Positions 1 through 8,571 of a stretch of 37,041 nucleotides of DNA are shown here, piece by piece. The first letter of the stretch is position 1. Each line of letters begins with the position of its first letter. Source of the stretch: Promethearchaeota archaeon (GTDB lineage Archaea > Asgardarchaeota > Lokiarchaeia > Sigyniarchaeales > SOKP01); contig JAHPYZ010000013.1 in the NCBI GenBank assembly GCA_019058425.1, positions 35,626-72,666 on the forward strand. Reading direction: 5' to 3'. The translations under genes and the position numbers were made by a program. The notes under the pieces are model-generated. The model was not told the DNA's origin, searched no databases, and saw only the letters and a list, made by a program, of their open reading frames with translations.

Positions 1-1689
1 ATTGTAGTTGATTCAGATTTAAAATCTCTTGGAATAATTAATGAAAGTAAAATTCAACCAATTGTTGCTTCCCAATTATATGATATAAATATTTCTGATG
101 TGTCTAACCTCGGGAATGACTTTTCATTGTTAGAAAATATTATAAAACAAAAAAGTAATAACTTTAAAATATCTAAAAATCATAAATTATTCTATTTAGA
201 TGATTCTCTATATAATATTACTAAAAAGCTTCCCCGGATTATTAGAGAGCAAAATGGTAAAATTACTGCTTTTTTTAGAAAGCTTTCATTAGAAGAACCA
301 TGGATTCTTTATGATATTGATACTGGAAATGTTACTGACAAAATATTTGGATTAGCTGTTGACATTGGCACTACCACAATTGTGGGTTATCTTATTTATT
401 TAAAAACAGGAGAAACTGCAGCTATATCTTCCATGCTAAATCCTCAAGTTATGATTGGGGAAGATATAGTATCAAGAATTTCTTATATTATGAAAAATGA
501 CGCGATGAATAAAGCTAAGGAATTGTTGATTAAAGCTATTAACTACCTACTCGAAGATTCTTGTAAAAAAGCACACATATCTACTTCAGAAGTAAGAGAT
601 ATTTCAATTGTGGGGAATACTGCTATGCATCATATGTTTTTTGGAGTACCATCTGAATTTTTAGCTGTTTCACCATATAGTCCTGTCTTTAAAGCTCCAA
701 TCAATTTGAGTGCTGGTGCACTTGGTATCAATTGTAATCCAAATATAAATGTGTATTCTCCTCCTGTAATTGCAGGTTATATAGGTACCGATACCATTGG
801 ATGTATTATATCATCTAGGATAAATACATACAAAGAATATTCTCTATTAATCGATATTGGGACTAATGGTGAGCTAGTCTTGGGAAATTATAAAGGACTC
901 GTTGCGGGCTCATGTGCCGCAGGTTCAGCTTTGGAAGGTGCTCATATTTTGCATGGCATGCGAGCTTCAGAGGGAGCAATAGAATCTGTCACAATAGATA
1001 ATGAATCTTTAGAGCCATCTATCATTGTAATAGGAGACCAAAATCCACTCGGATTATGTGGATCAGGGCTTATTGATATTGTAGCTGAAATGTTGAAATC
1101 AAAAATTATCACAAGAGCGGGAAAATTCAATATTAAATCAAAAAAATTAAGTAATCACAGAAGAATTGTGAAAAAAGAAGATGGATACCATTACATCTTA
1201 TATAATAAAGTATGGGATAATGATTCTCTTCAAATTAGTACTAATCACAATACCATTAGGGAAATTACTGTTTCTCAAAATGATATTAATCAACTGCAAT
1301 TAGCAAAAGGAGCATTCTTATCTGCAGCAAATTTATTACTTAATACGGAAAACAAAAAATATAATGATCTAGAGCAAGTTCTTTTAGCAGGGGGCTTTGG
1401 AACATATATCAATAAAGAAAATGCAGCCTTCATCGGATTATTTCCTGAGGTTGATCAAAATAACATCTTTCAAATAGGGAATTCGGCGGGATTTGGAGCA
1501 CAATTATTTATAAAAGATTTTGAACAAAGAAATATGGCAAATACAATTGCTCATAAGATAAGATATAGAGAAATTGCGTCATCACCAAAATTTCAAAAGG
1601 AATATACTTTTTCTCTTTATTTTCCTCATTATAATCTGAATAACTTCCCTAGAATAAAGCAAGAATATAAAGAAATACCTTTGATTTGA
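1..1689 (+). CDS. RACo-like ASKHA-domain corrinoid-protein reactivator (5' truncated by window edge)
   Basis: The reading frame is open from base 1 with no stop, so the gene begins upstream. The GTG at 100 is internal and not a convincing start. The C-terminal part is an ASKHA-type ATPase of the RACo/DUF4445 (COG3894) family. Visible motifs are the phosphate loop VDIGTTT (around 358-378), NPQVMIGEDIVSRI, VGNTAMHH, LIDIGTNGEL, GSCAAGSALEG and the late AGGFGTYI. Family members are usually about 600-650 residues with an N-terminal 2Fe-2S ferredoxin domain, which would lie in the missing part. They reductively reactivate corrinoid proteins of methyltransferase systems using ATP. A URO-D family methyltransferase lies at the other end of the window, so a corrinoid link is plausible, but no corrinoid-binding protein is visible here. 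The last ~40 residues after GNSAGFGAQLF are variable. Family assignment is firm; the exact partner is inferred. Confidence 0.88.
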   Translation: MVVDSDLKSLGIINESKIQPIVASQLYDINISDVSNLGNDFSLLENIIKQKSNNFKISKNHKLFYLDDSLYNITKKLPRIIREQNGKITAFFRKLSLEEPWILYDIDTGNVTDKIFGLAVDIGTTTIVGYLIYLKTGETAAISSMLNPQVMIGEDIVSRISYIMKNDAMNKAKELLIKAINYLLEDSCKKAHISTSEVRDISIVGNTAMHHMFFGVPSEFLAVSPYSPVFKAPINLSAGALGINCNPNINVYSPPVIAGYIGTDTIGCIISSRINTYKEYSLLIDIGTNGELVLGNYKGLVAGSCAAGSALEGAHILHGMRASEGAIESVTIDNESLEPSIIVIGDQNPLGLCGSGLIDIVAEMLKSKIITRAGKFNIKSKKLSNHRRIVKKEDGYHYILYNKVWDNDSLQISTNHNTIREITVSQNDINQLQLAKGAFLSAANLLLNTENKKYNDLEQVLLAGGFGTYINKENAAFIGLFPEVDQNNIFQIGNSAGFGAQLFIKDFEQRNMANTIAHKIRYREIASSPKFQKEYTFSLYFPHYNLNNFPRIKQEYKEIPLI

Positions 1690-1778
1690 ATTTTTAAAAA
1701 AAATATAATTGATATTATTTTAATTACTTTAGCGATTATTTATGTATAGTATCACTTAACTAAGATAAAAAAGATAAA

Positions 1779-3578
1779 ATGAAAACAGGAAAAGGAAGAA
1801 TTATAAAAAGAAAATCAGGTAATCGAAGATATGATAGTTTTTGGGTTTATATCCCCAGTAAAATTTCAAGGGATTATGATTTTCCTTTTGGTGATAAAGA
1901 AGAGGTTCTAATAGATTTAATTGGGGAGCGTTTGAATATTCGCAAGATCTATAATCTAAGTGAACTTACAAGAACATATGCCATTGAGGATGCTACAATC
2001 CCAAAAATAATAGAAAATAAAGCACATTTAAATAAAAGTAAACCATTTATCTATTATCGGGATAAGATTTATTCATATCAAGACGTAAATATAATTTCAA
2101 ATCAAATAGCAAATAGTATTTTGAAATTAAATAGAAAATTACATTTAAAAAATCCTAAAATTTCTTTAATGTTTCCGAATTGCCCAGAATCTCTTTTTTG
2201 TTGGTTTGGTATAGCAAAAGCAGGTTGTGTTTTTGTGCCAATTAGTTATTTGTTTAAAGATGAATTATTAGAATTTGTTTTAAAAAATAGTGATACTGAG
2301 ATTTTAATAATTGATCATAAATATTATGCTAATTTAAAAGAAATTAGAGAGAATTTACCAAAGATTAAGAAAATATTTATTCGAAATGCACCAAATAAGT
2401 ATAAATTCGAGGAAGAATGTGTCGGATTTGAGGAACTCTTCTCAGAAAACACAAAAAACCCAAAGTTAAATATAAATAGTTTTCATCCTCTTGAAATCTC
2501 TTATACTTCAGGAACTATGGGTAACCCCAAAGGGGTGTTATATAGAAATTATTACACTTTATCGGGAATTAGTGTAGTGAAGGAATGGGAAAATTTAGGA
2601 TTTACTAACAAGAATATCAAATTTTATTGTCCTTTACCATTATTTCAAGGATTCGAGCGATATTTTGTAATAATTCCCGTTATCTATTTCAATGGATCGA
2701 TAATCATAGCAGATAACTTTAACGCCTTAAATTTTTGGAGTGATGTTGATTTTTTTAAACCTAATTGTTTTTGCTATTATGGTGCTTATTTGACAGTTTT
2801 GGTTAATCAAACACCAAACGAAATGGATAGAAATCATTCAATTAAATACGCATTTGGTGCTGGTGCATTAAAAAAGGTATGGGAAACTTTTGAAAGAAGG
2901 TTTGGCACCCAAATTATAGAAATGTGGTCTTTAGTTGAAGGAATTGGACTTACAATTAATACTGAAGGATCTAAAGGGGGAAAATTAGGTTCAATAGGAA
3001 AACCAGCATTAGGATTTGATGTCAAACTCCTTGATTCAGAAGGAAATGTAATACCTTCTGGTCGGGACAATATTGGTGAAATCTGCGCAAGATTTAGGCT
3101 TCCTTTTGAACTTGAATATTATAACTTAAAAAAAGAATCAATAACTAGAAAAGGAAAAGAGAGATGGGTGTATACTGGTGATTTTGGCTATTCTGATCAT
3201 GAAGGTTTTATTTATTATTTAGGAAGGAAATCAGATATGATAATAAGAGGCGAGCATACATTTTTTGCTATTGATATCGAAATTGTGGCAAATTCCCATC
3301 CTCTTATTGATGGAAGTGCTGTTTTTGAAGTCATTGACAAAATTTCTTTAGAAAGGGAATTAAAAATATGTGCTGTGATTAAAAAAGAAGCAAAACTTAA
3401 TCCAAATGAGTTTTATGATTTTTTAAAGCAAAATCTTGCATACTTTATGGTTCCGCGTTATATTGAATTCAAAGAAGAAATTCCAAAAAATGCAAATGAA
3501 TTTATTCAAAAATTTATTCTGCAAAAAGAATGGGCAAAAGAAATAACCACAGATAAAACTTTTGATGCAAAAGCATAA
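1779..3578 (+). CDS. AMP-forming acyl-CoA synthetase/ligase with AbrB-like N-terminus and altered A10 motif
   Basis: A 599-residue ANL-superfamily enzyme that would activate a carboxylic acid to acyl-AMP and then acyl-CoA. Core motifs are present: A3 YTSGTMGNPKGV (242-253), A5 EMWSLVEG (381-388), A7 YTGD (465-468) and hinge A8 GRKSDMIIRGE (482-492). The A10 motif reads PKNANEFIQK (569-578), so the usual catalytic lysine of PKTxxxKIxK is phenylalanine (F575). This would weaken adenylation but could leave the thioester-forming half-reaction. Residues 5-57 look like an AbrB/SpoVT swapped-hairpin domain (WVYIPSKI, then GDKEEVLI and RLNIRKI), unusual on such an enzyme. Overall pattern is nearest to CaiC-like ligases. 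It starts with ATG 90 bp after the RACo-like gene on the same strand. Substrate unknown; a CoA-acyl substrate would fit the dehydratase-like pair at 31.5-34 kb. Confidence 0.85.
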   Translation: MKTGKGRIIKRKSGNRRYDSFWVYIPSKISRDYDFPFGDKEEVLIDLIGERLNIRKIYNLSELTRTYAIEDATIPKIIENKAHLNKSKPFIYYRDKIYSYQDVNIISNQIANSILKLNRKLHLKNPKISLMFPNCPESLFCWFGIAKAGCVFVPISYLFKDELLEFVLKNSDTEILIIDHKYYANLKEIRENLPKIKKIFIRNAPNKYKFEEECVGFEELFSENTKNPKLNINSFHPLEISYTSGTMGNPKGVLYRNYYTLSGISVVKEWENLGFTNKNIKFYCPLPLFQGFERYFVIIPVIYFNGSIIIADNFNALNFWSDVDFFKPNCFCYYGAYLTVLVNQTPNEMDRNHSIKYAFGAGALKKVWETFERRFGTQIIEMWSLVEGIGLTINTEGSKGGKLGSIGKPALGFDVKLLDSEGNVIPSGRDNIGEICARFRLPFELEYYNLKKESITRKGKERWVYTGDFGYSDHEGFIYYLGRKSDMIIRGEHTFFAIDIEIVANSHPLIDGSAVFEVIDKISLERELKICAVIKKEAKLNPNEFYDFLKQNLAYFMVPRYIEFKEEIPKNANEFIQKFILQKEWAKEITTDKTFDAKA

Positions 3579-3774
3579 TTTCAAATTATAATCGCCTAGA
3601 ATGATTAAAGAAATCACAATTCAAACAAATTCATTCACTCTTTCATGCAATTGCGTTTTATGTGTTTAATTTTAACTCTTAAAATAATTAGTCTATTCAT
3701 TTTATTTCAAGTCCTTAGAATTTATAAAAAAACATAAAAGAAATAAAACTTCTATCAAATAAAGAAACGAGAAG

Positions 3775-3800
3775 ATCATATGATAATTCTCTATATAAAA
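3775..3800 (+). promoter_or_regulatory. Putative promoter with palindrome upstream of the SNF2 gene
   Basis: The 298-bp gap 3579-3876 holds no convincing gene. It contains a TATA-like box TATATAAAA (about 3792-3800) some 77 bp before the SNF2 ATG. A 10-bp perfect palindrome ATCATATGAT (3775-3784) lies just upstream, where a regulator could interfere with TFB binding. The rest of the gap is AT-rich without clear structure. Confidence 0.35.
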
Positions 3801-3876
3801 TAGGGTTTCAAAATTAATTAATCAATAATTTAATGTAAATTAGATAATTTTCATTGCAATTGAGCGATAAAAATAT

Positions 3877-6800
3877 ATGAAACTAATCAATAAACTTGAA
3901 TTGATTTACATTCCTGCAACTTATTGGAATGAACCTTCAAGTGGTTTTGAACTGATTTCTCGAGAAAAAAAACTTCCTCAAAATACAAGCTTTTTTCTTT
4001 TATGGGTTCCTACAAATGAATCAGAAAAAGAACTCACAGAGCATATAAAACTGGCATTTCCACATATCCCTATAAAAAAACTTCTATCGTGTAAAATTAA
4101 CCTAGCAATACCCTATGACTTATCAAAAACAAAAACCAATGAGAGTAATTCAAGAAAATTCTTTAAGGTAGTACCTCACGTTGGGAAAATTATTCCGATT
4201 TCACCAGCAACAAAATTACTATATCAATTAGAATTAATAGAAAATCCTGATTTTAGTAAAGTACATTATAGTAATTCGATTAAAACATGGGCTCTTCTAA
4301 CAAAGTTAGTATTTGAGTTACTAAATAGAGGTCAATTTGTCCCTATGTTAGAAAGTAATACCCAAAAGTCTCATATTGGTCAATGGCGTTTGATTTTAAA
4401 TTCTCAATTTGATAATGATCGTTTTAAGTCAATTTTGAACCTTAGTTCTTGGTCAGCGTTTTGCTTACCTATAAATTTTTATAATGAAGGTAAAGTGATT
4501 AAAACAAGTGGTCTTTGGCACCCATCTTACATTTTTTCAACATTTATCGACAGTGTGGGGGATTTCTTAATACGTTCTACCTTAAAAAAGAGTAAATTTC
4601 AAACATTTGAGGAATTTTATAGTACTGAGAGAAATAAAGAAAATGAACCAGATTTTAAATTAAGTTGGGATTATAAATTTCTTAAAGTGCTCATTAAAAA
4701 AGATTCAATTTTTAGAGTAGATGAATTTTATGAAACTATTTTACCTACATTAATCAAGAATTGGACTCAATCAGTAACGGGAGTTCAATTAAAACAGGAA
4801 TTTACTTTAAGTTTAGAATTAAAGTATCCAGAAAAAGTAGAAAGTGATTGGGGATTAGTATTTTCCCTCTTATTACGAGATGGAAATAAAGCAATTACTT
4901 TGAATGAGCTTTGGGAGGGAAACAAATTAAAAAAACACGAAATTTCAAATATTCTTGATAGTAATGAACATTATTTAGAAACAATTTTAAGAGCTTTAGG
5001 TACCGCTTCAAAGATTTTTCCACCAATTAAAAGAGCTTTTTTTGACAAAATACAGCAAGAAATTAAACTTACATCAAGTGAAGTCATGGATTTTTTGAAA
5101 TATCCAAAAGATCTTCTAATTCAACTTGGATTTAATATTATTTTACCTAATGTCTTTACAAGAGGAGGGAAACAACGTTTAACAGCGAGGTTGATAATTC
5201 GATCAAAAGGTGATAAAAAGCTTAAAAAAGGAAAATCTACTGTTTTACCATCAATTTTTGATATCAATTCAATGTTAGAAGCGAAATGGGAAGCTAGTCT
5301 TGCAGGAAAAAATATCTCAGAAGATGAATTCCATAATTTGATTAACTCTAGCGAGCCTCTAATTAATCTAAGAGGAGATTGGGTATTAGTAGACCAACAA
5401 GATATTGAAGATTTCAAAAATATAAAAGAATCTGAAATAAAAAGTTATATGGATGCTTTAAAACTTGGTTTAATAGGAGAGATTCAATTAAAAGAAAATG
5501 GTCAAAAGTACGACGTAGTTGTTGAAGGGGAGTTAAGTGAAATTATTAAGAAGATACAATCAATAGAGTCTTTCGAGGATATATCTTGCCCATCTTCATT
5601 TAAGGGGAATTTACGTCATTATCAACAAGATAGTCTTACATGGTTGGGAAATATGATAAAGTTTAATTTCGGATTATGTCTAGCTGATGACATGGGGCTT
5701 GGAAAAACCATTCAAATTATTGCATTTTTACTTTACCTTAAAGAAAGTTATCCAAATAATCCAGGATCTATTTTAATCGTGTGTCCAACTTCAATACTAT
5801 TTAATTGGTCCCGTGAATTAGAAAAGTTCGCACCTGAATTAGAAGTTATACTGCATCATGGAGTTAAACGATATACAAAAGCTTCAGATATACCAGAATT
5901 CTTAAAATCACATCGAATTTTTCTAACATCTTATGGAACTATTAGAAATGATATTGATTTCTTAGAAACAATCCAATTCAGTGGAATTATTATAGATGAA
6001 AGTCAAAATATGAAAAATTATAACTCAAAACAAACACAAGCAATATACAAACTACAAAGTCAATATAGAATTTGCTTAAGTGGAACTCCTATAGAAAACC
6101 GTTTGCTTGAGCTTTGGTCCCTATTTAACTTTTTGAATCCAGGTCTTTTAGGAAGTAGGGGTGAATTTCAAGAGAAGTACATATTACCAATTGAAAGATT
6201 TCAGAATCAAGATGTGATAAATAATTTAAAAGCCATTATTGCCCCTTTTATATTACGACGTGTTAAATCAGATAAGACTATCATAGAAGATTTACCTGAT
6301 AAAAATGAGATTAAAATTACAGTTCAATTAAGCGAAAGACAAGTGAAAATGTACCAAACGCTTGTAGAAAAAACATTAGAAGAAATTGAAACAGCTAAAT
6401 CAGACGAAAGAAAGCAACGCGGATTAATCTTGGGATTATTAGTAAAATTAAAGCAAATTTGTAACCATCCATATCAATATCTTAAAACTGATATATCAAC
6501 ATTAAACAAGACTGAAGAAATGAATGATTTTATATCTCAATCTCAAAAATTAGAAAGATTACTAGAAATGACAGATGAGGTTATTTCTAATGGAGAAAAA
6601 GTTTTAATATTCACTCAGTTTACTCAAATGGGAGACATTTTACAAAAAGTACTTAAATGGAAATATAAATTTAAGATTCTTTACTTTCATGGTACTGTTC
6701 CTGAGAGAAAACGCAGAGAGATTATTGATGAATTTCAATCAGAAGATATTGAAAGTTCCCCAATATTGATTTTATCCTTAAAAGCTGGTGGAACTGGTTT

Positions 6801-7074
6801 AAATTTGACAAGGGGAACAACAGTTATCCATGTTGACAGATGGTGGAATCCAGCAGTAGAAGAACAAGCAACGGATAGAGCTTATCGAATTGGTCAAAAA
6901 TCAATAGTAAATGTTTATAAATTTGTTACAGTTGGTTCAATTGAAGAAAAAATCGAAGTTTTATTAGAAGAAAAACGAAATTTAGCCGATAAAATCATTA
7001 CCGCTACAGGAGAATCTTGGATTTCTGATCTATCTGATGAAAAATTAAAAGAATTATTAATATTGAGCAATTAA
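3877..7074 (+). CDS. SNF2/SWI2-family DNA-dependent ATPase (Rad54/HepA-like helicase)
   Basis: A 1065-residue superfamily 2 protein expected to translocate on double-stranded DNA and remodel protein-DNA complexes. The N-terminal ~450 residues resemble the SNF2-associated domain (DUF3670-type) of prokaryotic family members. The motor begins near residue 585. Motif I is DMGLGKT (605-611), motif II is DESQ (707-710) rather than DEAH/DEAQ, motif III LSGTPIENRLLELW follows, then QICNHP. Motifs V/VI are AGGTGLNL and RWWNPAVEEQATDRAYRIGQ (about 989-1008). The gene immediately downstream encodes a SWIM zinc-finger protein, 11 bp away, a pairing known in bacteria and archaea; the two probably work together, with SWIM helping DNA or protein binding. 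Full length, no frameshift seen. A role in repair, transcription recycling or defence cannot be decided from sequence alone. Confidence 0.95.
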   Translation: MKLINKLELIYIPATYWNEPSSGFELISREKKLPQNTSFFLLWVPTNESEKELTEHIKLAFPHIPIKKLLSCKINLAIPYDLSKTKTNESNSRKFFKVVPHVGKIIPISPATKLLYQLELIENPDFSKVHYSNSIKTWALLTKLVFELLNRGQFVPMLESNTQKSHIGQWRLILNSQFDNDRFKSILNLSSWSAFCLPINFYNEGKVIKTSGLWHPSYIFSTFIDSVGDFLIRSTLKKSKFQTFEEFYSTERNKENEPDFKLSWDYKFLKVLIKKDSIFRVDEFYETILPTLIKNWTQSVTGVQLKQEFTLSLELKYPEKVESDWGLVFSLLLRDGNKAITLNELWEGNKLKKHEISNILDSNEHYLETILRALGTASKIFPPIKRAFFDKIQQEIKLTSSEVMDFLKYPKDLLIQLGFNIILPNVFTRGGKQRLTARLIIRSKGDKKLKKGKSTVLPSIFDINSMLEAKWEASLAGKNISEDEFHNLINSSEPLINLRGDWVLVDQQDIEDFKNIKESEIKSYMDALKLGLIGEIQLKENGQKYDVVVEGELSEIIKKIQSIESFEDISCPSSFKGNLRHYQQDSLTWLGNMIKFNFGLCLADDMGLGKTIQIIAFLLYLKESYPNNPGSILIVCPTSILFNWSRELEKFAPELEVILHHGVKRYTKASDIPEFLKSHRIFLTSYGTIRNDIDFLETIQFSGIIIDESQNMKNYNSKQTQAIYKLQSQYRICLSGTPIENRLLELWSLFNFLNPGLLGSRGEFQEKYILPIERFQNQDVINNLKAIIAPFILRRVKSDKTIIEDLPDKNEIKITVQLSERQVKMYQTLVEKTLEEIETAKSDERKQRGLILGLLVKLKQICNHPYQYLKTDISTLNKTEEMNDFISQSQKLERLLEMTDEVISNGEKVLIFTQFTQMGDILQKVLKWKYKFKILYFHGTVPERKRREIIDEFQSEDIESSPILILSLKAGGTGLNLTRGTTVIHVDRWWNPAVEEQATDRAYRIGQKSIVNVYKFVTVGSIEEKIEVLLEEKRNLADKIITATGESWISDLSDEKLKELLILSN

Positions 7075-7085
7075 ACCTGAAAGTG

Positions 7086-8033
7086 ATGAAAATAAACGAT
7101 CGCAGAAAAGAATTTATGGAAAGTCGAAAACTTAAAAGAAAAGCACCAAATGTATCTCAAAGAAAAACTGAATATGAGAAACAACGTACTCATGATGAGG
7201 TCGAACAAATAAAGAGGAATCTTATTAATTTTGCGCAAACTTCCTGGGGAACACAATGGATTCAATCAAATCTAAAGGTTGGACGTCCTTTTAGAATGCA
7301 AAGAGGAATTGAGTATGTTAAAGATGAGCGTCGAATAGATAATCTCTCCATTAATCCCGGTCAAATCTTCGCAACTGTTCAAGGCACTGCTCCAACACCA
7401 TATCGTGTGAAAATAAATTTTGAAACTATCCCCAAAGAAGGATGGAAATTAATAATATCTAATCTTAAAAATAAAATCATCAACCTCATTGAATTAATAG
7501 AGGGTAACTTACCAGAAGACTTAATTACAATATTTAGTAAAACTGAATACTCAATATTTCCTGATGCGTCAAAGGGTTTAAATGCTACTTGTTCTTGTCC
7601 TGATAAGGCTATCCCCTGCAAACATATTGCTGCTGTGATTTTATATCTTGCTCGTGTTATAGACTATAATCCGTTTCTGTTATTAGAATTAAGAGGGAAA
7701 ACAAAAAGTGAAATTTTAACTGAATTAAGTTTACTTAAATCGGATGAAAGTCAACAAAGATCTGAAAAAGACTCAGATTTAGATAAATATGATTTTAAAT
7801 TTAATGTACCACAAATCTCCATTCAAGATTTATCTACTGAAAAAAAGACAACGGGATTTGATGAATTTCCTATTCACTTTAACCTTAGAAAGCCGGGAAA
7901 TATAATAGAAACTTTAGAAAATTTAGGTATTCCACAAATTATTGAAAATAAAGCTTTTGAAATCGTTTTAAGAGCAATTTATCAGAAAATTACATCTGAG
8001 ACATATCGTTTATCTCTAGAACTAAGTAATTAA
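7086..8033 (+). CDS. SWIM zinc-finger protein, partner of SNF2 ATPase
   Basis: A ~315-residue protein with a central SWIM motif CSC-x6-CKH (C169, C171, C178, H180 counted from this ATG), matching the CxCx(n)CxH metal-binding consensus. The N-terminus is basic (many K/R in the first 60 residues). The C-terminal third is acidic and likely flexible, then helical. It starts 11 bp after the SNF2 stop codon, so the two are almost surely co-transcribed. GTG at 7083 directly precedes this ATG and either could be used. SWIM domains mediate DNA or protein contacts and in prokaryotes are typically encoded beside SNF2 ATPases, so this is read as its accessory subunit. No catalytic motif is visible. Confidence 0.88.
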   Translation: MKINDRRKEFMESRKLKRKAPNVSQRKTEYEKQRTHDEVEQIKRNLINFAQTSWGTQWIQSNLKVGRPFRMQRGIEYVKDERRIDNLSINPGQIFATVQGTAPTPYRVKINFETIPKEGWKLIISNLKNKIINLIELIEGNLPEDLITIFSKTEYSIFPDASKGLNATCSCPDKAIPCKHIAAVILYLARVIDYNPFLLLELRGKTKSEILTELSLLKSDESQQRSEKDSDLDKYDFKFNVPQISIQDLSTEKKTTGFDEFPIHFNLRKPGNIIETLENLGIPQIIENKAFEIVLRAIYQKITSETYRLSLELSN

Positions 8034-8084
8034 TCTTCTGCATTTAATTAAAAAAAATAAAAAGAAATGTAATTAGGAAGATTA
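8031..8084. terminator. Two-block inverted repeat between convergent genes
   Basis: TAATCTTC (8031-8038) plus TAATTA (8045-8050) are matched in reverse complement by TAATTA (8070-8075) plus GAAGATTA (8077-8084). The loop is A-rich and a small bulge separates the blocks. It sits between the SWIM gene stop and the stop of the opposing small membrane gene, a natural place for a bidirectional terminator or transcript-end hairpin. Confidence 0.35.
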
Positions 8085-8105
8085 TTCAGAAAAAGAGATA
8101 ATTTT

Positions 8106-8462
8106 TCACTTTTTTATCCTTTTAATGATAAAAAGGCTAATAGCCAGGATACAGCCAATTATACTCCATATTATAGCAGTCCACATCCAGACTAAAACAT
8201 TATCACCAGGGAGGTAAGGATAAAAGATCCATAGAAGTACTAAAATAACTGCCCAAATCGTTCCAATTATTTTCTCATTTCTTTTACTCTCAATCATAAA
8301 GAATAATGTACCAATAACGCCACCGATTATAGTCCAAATAATTGCCAACCACATCCAAAAGAATATATCACCAGGAAAGTATGGATAAGCAATCCATAGA
8401 AATACTAAAATAGGAATCCAAATTATAACAAAAATTTTTTCCATTTTATCTGCGTTAACCAT
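8106..8462 (-). CDS. Small four-helix membrane protein built from two tandem repeats
   Basis: 118 residues with no recognised function. The protein is an internal duplication of a ~57-residue unit. Each copy has a helix ending in WIxYPYxPGD, a short polar turn, then xWMWxAIIWxIIG and a second helix, giving four predicted membrane segments. Copy one spans about residues 8-62 and copy two about 63-117. The conserved YPYxPGD loop, repeated once per unit, should lie on the same side of the membrane. The ATG at 8462 has a strong GGTGAT ribosome-binding site six bases upstream and a TATA box, so the gene is well supported. It is the last gene of a minus-strand group of membrane proteins and has its own promoter. 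Confidence 0.8.
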   Translation of the reverse strand: MVNADKMEKIFVIIWIPILVFLWIAYPYFPGDIFFWMWLAIIWTIIGGVIGTLFFMIESKRNEKIIGTIWAVILVLLWIFYPYLPGDNVLVWMWTAIIWSIIGCILAISLFIIKRIKK

Positions 8463-8468
8463 TTTGAT

Positions 8469-8515
8469 ATCACCAATATAATGTTATTATTGTATTAGTT
8501 TTCTTTTTATATAAA
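8469..8515 (-). promoter_or_regulatory. TATA box and Shine-Dalgarno for the two-repeat membrane protein
   Basis: On the minus strand, TTTATATAAA (8506-8515) is a good archaeal TATA box about 44 bp upstream of the ATG at 8462. GGTGAT (8469-8474) with a six-base spacer matches the 3' end of archaeal 16S rRNA. This shows that this organism uses GGTGAT-type sites and helps choose starts elsewhere in the window. Confidence 0.6.
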
Positions 8516-8571
8516 TCTAATATCCTTATGTTGTTCTATTATAAAGGAAATTTTCCAAGACTGTCAAATTT

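Noticed and set aside
1-99. A missing start for the RACo-like gene.
   Set aside because: The frame is open from base 1, so the gene is cut by the window edge; the GTG at 100 is internal.
3579-3876. Possible small RNA or small gene in the 298-bp gap.
   Set aside because: No stable hairpin, conserved tRNA-like features or ribosome-binding site with a frame were found; only promoter-like elements.
5121-5417. Opposite-strand frame of about 98 codons inside the SNF2 gene.
   Set aside because: It is a shadow of the conserved SNF2 coding frame with no ribosome-binding site or recognisable domain.
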